A DNA stretch of 31,206 nt, from contig DFEE01000012.1 in the NCBI GenBank assembly GCA_002368645.1, positions 1-31,206 of the forward strand, given 5' to 3'. Shown in pieces: positions 7,040-14,483 of the stretch. This stretch comes from Bacteroidales bacterium UBA3810. Its GTDB lineage: Bacteria; Bacteroidota; Bacteroidia; Bacteroidales; Paludibacteraceae. Each line of letters starts with the position of its first letter. Position 1 is the stretch's first letter. The notes beneath the pieces are model-generated. The model saw only the letters and a list, made by a program, of their open reading frames with translations. It was not told where the DNA came from and did not search any database. The position numbers were made by a program, and so were the translations under genes.

Positions 7040-8071
7040 ATGTCTATTAGCAAACGGACATATACCTTTCATAATGAGCATTTGACGCAAAAAGATGCCC
7101 TCTATATATCGTTGATTATATTGGGGGTAATATTGATTGCCCTTACGCTAATTACTGCCGCTCTCCATCCCGAGTATATTAATAGTTACCATTATTGGCT
7201 GTCCGTCCTCTCTGAAGCGATAATCTTACTCTCCCTTTTCCAATTCGCAACACTTTGGGCACGTAAGATGAAAACCTTGTTGCAGGTTATCGTGATGAAT
7301 TCTCTAACAACAATATTGATTGTACCACTGACTGCAATGACAGTTTCGCGGTTAATCAGTATCCTTTTCACAAATTTTGCATATAGAGAGTTGCTATATT
7401 ATAATCTTACGACAGGATTGCTAATGGGGGTTATCGCCGGTTTAGACGGGTCGGTTGTTTTCTTGCAGAATAAGGCGTTAGAACGAGAAAAACAAATCCA
7501 AGAACGCGAACAGGCTATTAATACCAATAAAATCAAAGCGCTCCAACAACAGTTATCTCCCCATTTTTTGTTCAATTCTCTCAATACATTGCGCGGATTG
7601 ATGAGACCGGACAATAAACCTGCTCAACACTATTTGGACGAATTAAGCCAAGTCTATCGCTATACTACGCAACAGAAAGAAATTGTAGAACTTGAGGAAG
7701 AAATGGCTTTCGTAGAAGCATATGCCTATCTCATGCAAATACGGCATGGGGAAGGACTGCAGATAGAGATTAATGTGGATAAAGCCTACAATCACTATAA
7801 GGTACTGCCCATTAGTGTACAGTTGCTCCTTGAGAATGCAATCAAGCATAATCGGATAAGTAAGAAAGTGCCATTGTCTATCCGAATCTATAATGAGGAT
7901 GCTTTTATCGTTGTGACGAATCCGATAAGGCCAAAAATGTCCGATGAAAACGCCTCTTCCGGTATTGGTCTTGAAAATCTCTACCAGCGTTTTATGCTTC
8001 AGTTGGGCAAACCGATCCATATCTATCAAGACGATAAAACATTTACCGTTAAAATTCCCCTTGTGCCATGA
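7040..8071 (+). CDS. LytS/YehU-type sensor histidine kinase
   Basis: This is a 343-residue inner-membrane kinase. The ATG at 7040 is chosen over an in-frame GTG at 7019 that would lie inside the PCMD gene. Four hydrophobic segments (about 20-42, 52-72, 78-100, 120-140) are followed by a coiled region and the His_kinase core QQQLSPHFLFNSLNTLRGL with H175 as phospho-acceptor. The ATPase domain then shows LLLENAIKHN (N box) and SSGIGLENLYQRF (G box). There is no large extracellular sensor domain, so sensing must use the membrane part or partner proteins. Its stop overlaps the regulator's start in ATGA, so the two are translationally coupled. The secreted PCMD neighbours are candidate sensory partners, which is inference. 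Confidence 0.92.
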   Translation: MSISKRTYTFHNEHLTQKDALYISLIILGVILIALTLITAALHPEYINSYHYWLSVLSEAIILLSLFQFATLWARKMKTLLQVIVMNSLTTILIVPLTAMTVSRLISILFTNFAYRELLYYNLTTGLLMGVIAGLDGSVVFLQNKALEREKQIQEREQAINTNKIKALQQQLSPHFLFNSLNTLRGLMRPDNKPAQHYLDELSQVYRYTTQQKEIVELEEEMAFVEAYAYLMQIRHGEGLQIEINVDKAYNHYKVLPISVQLLLENAIKHNRISKKVPLSIRIYNEDAFIVVTNPIRPKMSDENASSGIGLENLYQRFMLQLGKPIHIYQDDKTFTVKIPLVP

Positions 8072-8823
8072 AGATAATCATCATAGAAGACGAACAAGTG
8101 GCAGCTAATGCCTTGATAAATCTCATTCACGAGGTAGAACCTCAAGCTGAAGTACTTGAAGTGTTGACTGTTGTGGAAGATGCTATTGATTATTTCCATC
8201 GGAATGATATGCCGGATGTGATATTGACCGACATCAACTTGGGAGACGGCTCAGCCTTCACCATTTTTGAGAACGTGAAAGTGACATGTCCCATCATCTT
8301 TACCACTGCATATGACGATTACGCCCTGAAAGCCTTTGAGCAAAATAGTGTCGATTATCTCCTTAAACCAATCACGGAAGAGAAATTAAAAAGAGCCTTC
8401 AATAAGATTATTCAACGTCCTGAGAAGGTTAATAATGAAGTGCTACTCAATCAATTACTAACAACTCTTCGGCAGCAAGAGAAAAAATATAAACAGACTT
8501 TACTTCTTCCCATAGCTGATCATTTTGTGCCCCTCTCCGTATATCAGATTACTTACATAATGGCAGAGGACCATGGTGCCAAAATAGTGACGCGTAAGAA
8601 TGTCTATAGCGTAGCGCAGTCTCTTGATAAACTCTTTGAAGAACTGAACCCTGAGGACTTCTTCCGTGTATCACGACAGGTGATAGTGGCGCATGATGCC
8701 ATCAAGGATATGGTTGTTTGGTTTAACGGGGCATTGGCGTTGGAGATAGAAGGTAATGAGGAGAAAATAACTATACCGCGACGAACAGTTAAAGAATTTA
8801 AGGACTGGTACACCGCTAAATGA
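8068..8823 (+). CDS. LytTR-family response regulator
   Basis: The 251-residue cytoplasmic regulator has an N-terminal receiver domain with acidic pocket E7-D8, phospho-acceptor D55 in VILTDINLGD, the T of FTTAYD and the K of VDYLLKPI. The C-terminal LytTR DNA-binding domain (about 145-248) includes YIMAEDHGAKIVT, LDKLFEELNPEDFFRVSR and KITIPRRTVKEFKDW. It overlaps the kinase by 4 bp (ATGA), a standard cognate pair. LytTR regulators bind paired direct repeats about 21-22 bp apart. I did not find an obvious pair upstream of 6093, so the target is not settled by sequence. Confidence 0.95.
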   Translation: MKIIIIEDEQVAANALINLIHEVEPQAEVLEVLTVVEDAIDYFHRNDMPDVILTDINLGDGSAFTIFENVKVTCPIIFTTAYDDYALKAFEQNSVDYLLKPITEEKLKRAFNKIIQRPEKVNNEVLLNQLLTTLRQQEKKYKQTLLLPIADHFVPLSVYQITYIMAEDHGAKIVTRKNVYSVAQSLDKLFEELNPEDFFRVSRQVIVAHDAIKDMVVWFNGALALEIEGNEEKITIPRRTVKEFKDWYTAK

Positions 8824-8855
8824 AAATGGTGGTGCCCCGATAAATAATATTGATT

Positions 8856-9791
8856 ATGAGAAAATTATTATTGATACTTACTTTTTTTACATCCCTGATG
8901 GTCAACGCGCAACTGAAGCCTATCCCGTATGGGGATTTTGAGACTTGGGCAGTACATTACATCTTGGAATCCCGTGCAGTTGGCGGGCAAATGGCACCTA
9001 TCTATATTCCGGCTCCGACAGATACCATTGTTTCGAATAAAGCCTACACCTATGCCGACCCTAAAGATATGTGGACGACCAGTAACGGTTATGTAGATTT
9101 TATGGGACTTTGTAAGACTTCCTTATCTGTGACTCCTGATCCGCAAGGAGATGAGCATGGTACTGCCTGTAAATTGGAGGTAAAGCAACAAGATGTCGTT
9201 GTGCTTGGCCTGGATGTCCACTTTATTATGGCAGGAACGCTCTTTATGGGTAGGACTCGAGAGCCGTTTATTCCATTCGGGGATAACGATATGAATATAG
9301 AAATTGGGGTTCCTATAGAGGGCTGTCCTAAGGCAGTAGTTTTTGATTATAAAACCAATGTATCGCCTGATTCCGTCCTTACTCAGTGTAAGGCATTAGG
9401 GAAAGCAAAATATGTCAAGGGCTTTGATTGTCCGGAAGTATATTGTATCTTACAACGTCGGTGGGAGGATTCAAAAGGCAATATCTATGCCGAGCGTGTT
9501 GGTACCGTACAAATGCTCTTTCCGGAAACGACCGATTGGGTGAATGGTTTTGAACTGCCGATTCATTTTGGGCCGATTGAAAATCCCACGCGTATGGAAC
9601 TCTTGCAACAATGGATGCACCAACGAAACAGTAAAGGCAAGAATGTGCCAATTAAAGAAATCGGTTGGGCAGCCCCGGGCGTACAGCCGACACATATATG
9701 TCTATCGTTTGCCTCCAGCTGCTTAGATCAAGGCGGTACCGGACATATCGGAAATTCTTTTTGGATTGATAATGTAGGATTGTTGTATTAA
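8856..9791 (+). CDS. Secreted PCMD-like protein 2 (paralogue of the gene at 6093)
   Basis: The ATG at 8856 gives 311 residues with signal peptide MRKLLLILTFFTSLMVNAQ (cut before Q19). An in-frame TTG at 8850 is less likely. The mature protein follows paralogue 1 motif by motif: LKPIPYGDFETWAVHYI, MWTTSNGYVDFMGL, IMAGTLFMGRTREPF, CPKAVVFDYKTNVSPDS, RRWEDSKGNIYAERV, TDWVNGFELPIHFG, PTHICLSFASS and GHIGNSFWIDNVGLLY. About half of the positions look identical, so this is an older duplication and not a recent copy. It lies 32 nt after the regulator without its own promoter and 1 nt before the esterase, so all five genes are probably one operon. Confidence 0.75.
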   Translation: MRKLLLILTFFTSLMVNAQLKPIPYGDFETWAVHYILESRAVGGQMAPIYIPAPTDTIVSNKAYTYADPKDMWTTSNGYVDFMGLCKTSLSVTPDPQGDEHGTACKLEVKQQDVVVLGLDVHFIMAGTLFMGRTREPFIPFGDNDMNIEIGVPIEGCPKAVVFDYKTNVSPDSVLTQCKALGKAKYVKGFDCPEVYCILQRRWEDSKGNIYAERVGTVQMLFPETTDWVNGFELPIHFGPIENPTRMELLQQWMHQRNSKGKNVPIKEIGWAAPGVQPTHICLSFASSCLDQGGTGHIGNSFWIDNVGLLY

Positions 9792-9792
9792 G

Positions 9793-10569
9793 ATGAAAAA
9801 GTATATTCTATCTATTATTGCTCTTTGGCTATTCCCATTTGCTTTGATGGCGAAAGGCCATATCGAATATGTTGAAATGCCGACTAAATCGGCGCTTAAT
9901 AACCGACCGCTGATGGTCTATGTCCCGCAAGACTATTACGACGACGATGATCAAGACATAACCTATCCCGTCCTTTTCCTATTACATGGTCTTCATGGCG
10001 ATGAAACATCATGGACGCGGAAAGGGGATCTCTTTACAAGTATAGATTCCGTTATAGACAATGACATTATACGTCCCTGTATAATCATTATGCCTAACAC
10101 CAATGGAGGAAAATATATCTGGCGTGCCGAGGAGCACTCGCTCTTCTACTGCGTTATGCATTATGGAGAGACTAAACGCAATAATTTTGTCGATTACTTC
10201 TCGGAAATCATGAATTATGCAACTAAGCATTACCGCATTTCTGACCGTTGTGAGGATCACGCGTTGGCTGGACTTAGTAATGGCGGCCGCAAGGCGGCGG
10301 AATTAGCAATTCTCAATCCGATGTATTTTGGTTATGTCGGACTTTTCAGTCCGGTGTTAAGTAAACAGCAAGTTCCGGATAGACCTATCTCCGATTACTA
10401 TATCAGTATAGGCGTTTCAGATTTATTGGCCGCTAATGGTCGACGTTTCCATAAGAACATGGATAAAAAGGGCATCCCCCATACCTTCTGTGAACTGGAA
10501 GGCGGACATGACTGGCCAAGGTGGAAACAAGATATCTTAGACTTTTTAGAATACGCGTTCCCTAAGTAA
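9793..10569 (+). CDS. Secreted esterase, alpha/beta hydrolase of the esterase D / feruloyl-esterase type
   Basis: The 258-residue protein has a signal peptide (MKKYILSIIALWLFPFALMA, cut near residue 20). The hydrolase fold shows YPVLFLLHGLHGDETSW (oxyanion HG), the nucleophile elbow AGLSNGG with S162, D210 in ISIGVSDLL and H239 in LEGGHDW, which together complete a plausible Ser-Asp-His triad. PF00756-type enzymes include S-formylglutathione hydrolase-like, feruloyl and acetyl esterases. A secreted member in a Bacteroidales operon with PCMD proteins suggests removal of ester groups from glycans or lipids, but the substrate is not readable. The elbow uses Asn where many relatives have Met. Its 3' end overlaps that of convergent sufB by 8 bp. 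Confidence 0.86.
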   Translation: MKKYILSIIALWLFPFALMAKGHIEYVEMPTKSALNNRPLMVYVPQDYYDDDDQDITYPVLFLLHGLHGDETSWTRKGDLFTSIDSVIDNDIIRPCIIIMPNTNGGKYIWRAEEHSLFYCVMHYGETKRNNFVDYFSEIMNYATKHYRISDRCEDHALAGLSNGGRKAAELAILNPMYFGYVGLFSPVLSKQQVPDRPISDYYISIGVSDLLAANGRRFHKNMDKKGIPHTFCELEGGHDWPRWKQDILDFLEYAFPK

Positions 10570-11980
10570 GAGAAATCTGCAATAATTTTTGGGCTTCAAC
10601 GGCAAACTCCATAGGTAGTTTGTCCATTACTTCTTTGGCATAACCATTGACAATCAACCCTACAGCATCTTCCTCGCTGATTCCGCGTTGACGGCAGTAG
10701 AAAAGTTGGTCTTCCGATATTTTAGAGGTTGTCGCTTCATGCTCCACAATAGCCGTGGGATTGGCAACCTGTATATCAGGAAACGTGTGAGCACCGCATA
10801 GGTCGCCTAAAAGCAGGGAGTCACACTGGCTATAGTTCCTAACATCTTCTGCCCCGGGAACAACTTTGACTAATCCCCGATAGCTATTCTCCGAGTGACC
10901 GGCAGATATGCCCTTGCTGATTATGCGTGAGCGCGTGTGTGAACCGATGTGAATCATCTTCGTTCCCGTATCGGCTTGCTGATAATTATTAGTGAGTGCA
11001 ACGGAGTTAAATTCTGCCGATGAATACTCGCCTTTTAAGATGCAAGACGGATATTTCCATGTAATAGCAGAACCGGTTTCTACTTGCGTCCATGATAGGC
11101 GGGCGTGGGCGTGAATAAGTCCCCTTTTAGTCACGAAATTATAGATGCCGCCGTTACCGTTTTTATCTCCGGGATACCAGTTTTGTACCGTTGAATACTT
11201 AACTTCAGCGTGGTCATGGACAATGATTTCAACAATAGCTGCATGTAGTTGGTTCTCATCGCGCATAGGAGCCGTACAACCTTCAAGGTAACTGAGATAT
11301 GCCCCTTCGTCGGCAATCAGCAGTGTACGTTCAAACTGTCCGGTGTTACCGGCATTGATTCGGAAATAGGTACTAAGTTCCATGGGACAGCGTACGCCTT
11401 TAGGTATATAGACGAAAGAGCCGTCTGAGAATACGGCGCTATTCAGTGCTGCGTAGAAATTATCGGTATATGGGACAACGGAACCTAAATATTGTTTGAC
11501 CAAATCAGGATATTCGCGAACGGCTTCTGATATGGAGCAAAAGATAATCCCTTTTTCTGCTAAAGTGTCTTTGAATGTGGTTTTTACAGAGACGGAGTCC
11601 ATCACGGCGTCGAAGGCGATGTTGCCTGCCAAGGCCTGCCGTTCCTCAAGTGGGATTCCTAATTTATCAAAGGTTTTTTGAATCTCGGGGTCTAACTCTT
11701 TGGGCTCGGTACTCTTCTTTTTTGGTGCAGCGTAGTAACTTATGTTTTGGAAATCAATGTCCGGAATCTTCAGATACGCCCATGTCGGAGGTGTCATCGT
11801 GAGCCATTTATGGTAGGCTTTTAGCCGAAACTCCAAAAGCCATTCGGGCTCTTGTTTTTTAGCCGAGATGAAGCGTATAACTTCTTCGTTCAGTCCTTTG
11901 GGGATAGTTTCTGTTTCGACTTCTGTTACAAAGCCGTATTCATACTCCTTGTTGACAATATCTTTTATATTTTCGTCCAT
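10562..11980 (-). CDS. sufB: Fe-S cluster assembly protein SufB
   Basis: SufB is the scaffold subunit of the SufBCD complex, on which [Fe-S] clusters are built with sulfur from cysteine via SufS. The 472 residues are full length for the family, with typical stretches PPTWAYLKIPDIDFQNISYY, SDGSFVYIPKGVRCPMELSTYFRIN, EGCTAPMRDENQLHAA, the C-terminal DSLLLGDLCGAHTFPDIQV and the conserved Cys and Glu of that region. No sufC, sufD or sufS is adjacent: the gene ends against a convergent esterase with an 8-bp overlap. It lies only 32 nt after tRNA-Cys and 10 nt after a terminator-like hairpin, with no promoter of its own visible. Confidence 0.95.
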   Translation of the reverse strand: MDENIKDIVNKEYEYGFVTEVETETIPKGLNEEVIRFISAKKQEPEWLLEFRLKAYHKWLTMTPPTWAYLKIPDIDFQNISYYAAPKKKSTEPKELDPEIQKTFDKLGIPLEERQALAGNIAFDAVMDSVSVKTTFKDTLAEKGIIFCSISEAVREYPDLVKQYLGSVVPYTDNFYAALNSAVFSDGSFVYIPKGVRCPMELSTYFRINAGNTGQFERTLLIADEGAYLSYLEGCTAPMRDENQLHAAIVEIIVHDHAEVKYSTVQNWYPGDKNGNGGIYNFVTKRGLIHAHARLSWTQVETGSAITWKYPSCILKGEYSSAEFNSVALTNNYQQADTGTKMIHIGSHTRSRIISKGISAGHSENSYRGLVKVVPGAEDVRNYSQCDSLLLGDLCGAHTFPDIQVANPTAIVEHEATTSKISEDQLFYCRQRGISEEDAVGLIVNGYAKEVMDKLPMEFAVEAQKLLQISLT

Positions 11981-11989
11981 AGAATAATA

Positions 11990-12010
11990 AAACCGCCGTG
12001 TCGGCGGTTT
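11990..12010 (-). terminator. Terminator-like hairpin between tRNA-Cys and sufB
   Basis: The arms AAACCGCCG and CGGCGGTTT form a 9-bp stem with a 3-nt loop. On the minus strand TTTTATTATT follows. It would end the tRNA-Cys transcript, yet it lies about 10 nt before the sufB ATG, so sufB must be made by read-through or from a start site I cannot see. Confidence 0.8.
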
Positions 12011-12012
12011 AG

Positions 12013-12083
12013 AGGTCGGTAGCAGATTCGAACCGCTGTCCCCGGTTTTGCAGACCGGTCCCTAACCACTCGGGCAACCGACC
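12013..12083 (-). tRNA. tRNA-Cys (GCA)
   Basis: The 71-nt cloverleaf has acceptor arms GGTCGGT (12077-12083) and ACCGACC (12014-12020), an anticodon arm around TCTGCAAAA with anticodon GCA, and a T arm with GGTTCGAATC. The discriminator is U, the identity base of tRNA-Cys. CCA is not encoded. Confidence 0.95.
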
Positions 12084-12112
12084 AAATAATACGCTTTACT
12101 TAAACGCGACTG

Positions 12113-12144
12113 CAAAAGTACAATAAAAATATGTAATATGCAAA
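12113..12144 (-). promoter_or_regulatory. Predicted promoter of tRNA-Cys (and sufB)
   Basis: On the minus strand, TTTG (12141-12144) and TACTTTTG (12113-12120) are 20 nt apart, about 29 nt before the tRNA 5' end. It is the only promoter visible upstream of sufB. Confidence 0.78.
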
Positions 12145-12158
12145 TTTATTTTACTTTT

Positions 12159-12872
12159 TTATTGATTTTGGCTCTTTTCCGTACTTTTATCTTTCTCTTG
12201 TCGTTCTGCCCGTTTGGCTAACATATGCTGTAACTGTGCCTCATGCTCCGCTATTTTGAGTGCTATTACCTCTTCTTGAGGAAGGGGTTTTGTTGCCATC
12301 AAGTCTTTGTAGATGAGTAGGGTAGCCCAAGCGTCCGTTGAGGCATAGCGCGCTTGCTCCGGAGTGAGATTAGGTGCCTCCCAGTTGGTTAGCTGCTGTG
12401 CTTTTGAGATTCTCTTGCCAAAACATATACCGAATATCTTTTGCAGCCCTAAATCAAAAATGCCGTACAAGGCGACAATTTTCTGCAAATCAATGCAGTT
12501 CTTTGGGTTGAAATTGTGCCTGCGTCTAAGTCCGATAATGTCATCCTTAAATGCTAAACCGACTTTGCGAATCTTCGGGTCTGCAAAAATATCAGTCAAT
12601 TCATCCGGCATGCCTATATGGCTCAGTCTAAAAAGATAGCAGCGCTCTTCCGTCGCTATCTGAACTAAGGCGGTAGGATGATGGATCCCGTGCTTAAACG
12701 ACGGACGTGACTCTGTGTCAACACCTATAATACTTTGTTGTCTCAGATATGAGACAGCATCGCTTACTTGTTCAGGCTTATCTACAATAATCACTTGCCC
12801 ATCAAATTGTGCGGTCGGGTAGAACTGAAGAATGTCCTTGTTGATATGGGGAATATAATGATTTGCCTTCAT
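12159..12872 (-). CDS. RNase D-like 3'-5' exonuclease domain protein
   Basis: The 237-residue protein consists mainly of one DEDD-type (DnaQ-like) exonuclease domain. Exo I is GVDTES with D52 and E54, Exo II lies in VGLAFKDDIIGLRRR, and Exo III is YASTDAWATLLIY with its D. It lacks the HRDC domains of full RNase D, as single-domain Bacteroidetes homologues do, and ends in a charged tail (KRAERQEKDKSTEKSQ). The start at 12872 is preferred over an in-frame ATG at 12920 because the -7 box (12890-12897) lies between them. The natural substrate, RNA or DNA, is not clear. Confidence 0.88.
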   Translation of the reverse strand: MKANHYIPHINKDILQFYPTAQFDGQVIIVDKPEQVSDAVSYLRQQSIIGVDTESRPSFKHGIHHPTALVQIATEERCYLFRLSHIGMPDELTDIFADPKIRKVGLAFKDDIIGLRRRHNFNPKNCIDLQKIVALYGIFDLGLQKIFGICFGKRISKAQQLTNWEAPNLTPEQARYASTDAWATLLIYKDLMATKPLPQEEVIALKIAEHEAQLQHMLAKRAERQEKDKSTEKSQNQ

Positions 12873-12889
12873 TCTGTTAAAAAAACGCG

Positions 12890-12921
12890 CAAAGATACAT
12901 TTTTTTTTGCAAATATCCAAA
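12890..12921 (-). promoter_or_regulatory. Predicted promoter of the exonuclease gene
   Basis: On the minus strand, TTTG (12918-12921) and TATCTTTG (12890-12897) are 20 nt apart, 17 nt before the ATG. It interleaves with the opposing promoter at 12906-12937. Confidence 0.75.
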
Positions 12922-12937
12922 ATATTTTATATTTTTG
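12906..12937 (+). promoter_or_regulatory. Predicted promoter of the LytTR membrane regulator
   Basis: TTTG (12906-12909) and TATTTTTG (12930-12937) are 20 nt apart, 18 nt before the ATG at 12956. Its -33 box lies between the two boxes of the minus-strand promoter. Confidence 0.75.
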
Positions 12938-12955
12938 CAGGCAAAAAGTACCAAA

Positions 12956-13798
12956 ATGAAATCACATGTCTCTTCTTACATGTACTCAAAAGGCAGTATT
13001 GGGCTCTTAATTGCGTCAACATCTGTTTTTATTGAGATATTCATTTTGATTTTTCAGCCTTTTCAGTCTCGTGCCTGGGTCAATAACGATTGGCAGTATT
13101 TAGGATGGTCAATTGCGATGGTTACTGTTGCGGCTATCATTATGTTTATCAGCCGATTTGTTATGTATGCCTATGGTAAGAAACACGATATTCCTTATTG
13201 GCTTTTCGCGATATGGGTAGCTATAGAGATGCTTATTATGACACTTGTGTATTGCTTGGCGTTATCGCTTGGTTTTCCAGAATTCGTCGCTGAGCGCAAT
13301 ATGGCATTCATGCACCTCTATAAAGAGGTATTCATCGGGGTAATTTTTATGTTTTTCATTCCTTATATCATCACCTTTTTAGCGCTTGAGTTAAAAGAGA
13401 AAAGCAATGAGATAAAACTTCTAAAGGGGGAGATAGCAGTCCAAAATGCCATTCCGGAGATGTTTAATTTCTATGATGAAAAGGGTGAACTCAGACTTTC
13501 CGTACGCCCTGACTTGGTTTTCTATCTCGAAGGTGCAGATAATTACGTCATAATACACTATCGCAATAGTGGAAAAATGACGAAGGAAATAATTCGTAAT
13601 ACCCTGAAGAATGTTGCCTGGAGTTTTCGAGAACAAGGGCTTGTCCGGTGTTCAAGATCCTATATCGTAAATATTACAAAAGTCAAAGTTCTACGTAAGG
13701 TTGAAGGCGAGGTTGTAGTGGATTTCGGAGATGAAAAACTTCCGTCTATTACTGTAAGTAAAACCTATGTTAATGATGTTTTGGAACAAGTTATATAA
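12956..13798 (+). CDS. Membrane-anchored LytTR transcription regulator
   Basis: The 280-residue protein has four hydrophobic helices (about 15-35, 50-70, 82-106, 122-145), a short coiled stretch (LELKEKSNEIKLLKGEI) and a C-terminal LytTR DNA-binding domain (about 180-278). That domain contains DLVFYLEGADNYVIIHYRN, then NTLKNVAWSFREQGLVRCSR and YIVNITKVKVLRKVEGE. Such one-component membrane LytTR proteins are frequent in Bacteroidetes and sense without a kinase; signal and targets are unknown. The ATG at 12956 fits the promoter and is preferred over in-frame codons closer to the -7 box. upp follows 17 nt downstream without its own promoter. Confidence 0.88.
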   Translation: MKSHVSSYMYSKGSIGLLIASTSVFIEIFILIFQPFQSRAWVNNDWQYLGWSIAMVTVAAIIMFISRFVMYAYGKKHDIPYWLFAIWVAIEMLIMTLVYCLALSLGFPEFVAERNMAFMHLYKEVFIGVIFMFFIPYIITFLALELKEKSNEIKLLKGEIAVQNAIPEMFNFYDEKGELRLSVRPDLVFYLEGADNYVIIHYRNSGKMTKEIIRNTLKNVAWSFREQGLVRCSRSYIVNITKVKVLRKVEGEVVVDFGDEKLPSITVSKTYVNDVLEQVI

Positions 13799-13815
13799 CA
13801 TAAAATCATCCGGTC

Positions 13816-14463
13816 ATGCAAGTTATCAATTTATCAGAAAAACCGTCTTTATTGACGCAGTATCTAAAAGAAATCCGAAGTATTAAAATCCAGCACGACC
13901 CGTTGCGTTTCCGGCGCAATATAGAGCGTATTGGAGAAATAATGGCATATGAGCTCAGTAAGTCCTTGAGTTATCAAGTAGAAGATGTCGAGACTCCTTT
14001 AGCTGTTGCTAAAGTCCCTACTATTGCGGAGCCGATTGTTCTTGGCACAGTACTTCGAGCCGGATTGCCCATGCATCAAGGTTTTCTCAATATGTATGAT
14101 AGGGCAGAGAATGCTTTTCTAAGCGCCTATCGTAAAATGGGCGATACGGGGTTAGAGATTGTCTCTGAATATCTTGCAGCACCCAATTTGGAAGGAAAGA
14201 CCTTGCTTTTAGTTGATCCGATGTTGGCAACGGGAATGTCCATGGAGGTTGCTTACAAAGCCTTACTGAGTCATGGTACGCCCGCACATGTACATGTTTG
14301 CTGCATTATAGGGACAAATCAAGCAGTAGCACATCTAAAAAGCACCATGCCCCAAAATACAACACTCTGGTGTGCAGCAATTGACCCGGAGCTCAACGAA
14401 AAGAAATATATTGTCCCGGGTCTTGGTGATGCCGGCGATTTGTGTTTCGGAGACAAATTGTAA
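13816..14463 (+). CDS. upp: Uracil phosphoribosyltransferase
   Basis: The enzyme makes UMP from uracil and PRPP in pyrimidine salvage. The 215-residue protein has the PRPP loop LLLVDPMLATGMSM (about 132-145), the flexible basic region near AFLSAYRKMGDTG, and the uracil-binding end IDPELNEKKYIVPGLGDAGD. Bacteroidetes homologues share this slightly divergent form, including the cysteine-rich beta strand VHVCCIIGTNQAV. It lies 17 nt after the LytTR gene and 20 nt before dprA, so the three probably form one operon. Confidence 0.93.
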   Translation: MQVINLSEKPSLLTQYLKEIRSIKIQHDPLRFRRNIERIGEIMAYELSKSLSYQVEDVETPLAVAKVPTIAEPIVLGTVLRAGLPMHQGFLNMYDRAENAFLSAYRKMGDTGLEIVSEYLAAPNLEGKTLLLVDPMLATGMSMEVAYKALLSHGTPAHVHVCCIIGTNQAVAHLKSTMPQNTTLWCAAIDPELNEKKYIVPGLGDAGDLCFGDKL

Positions 14464-14483
14464 GTCGCTATCCTCTGTTTCTT

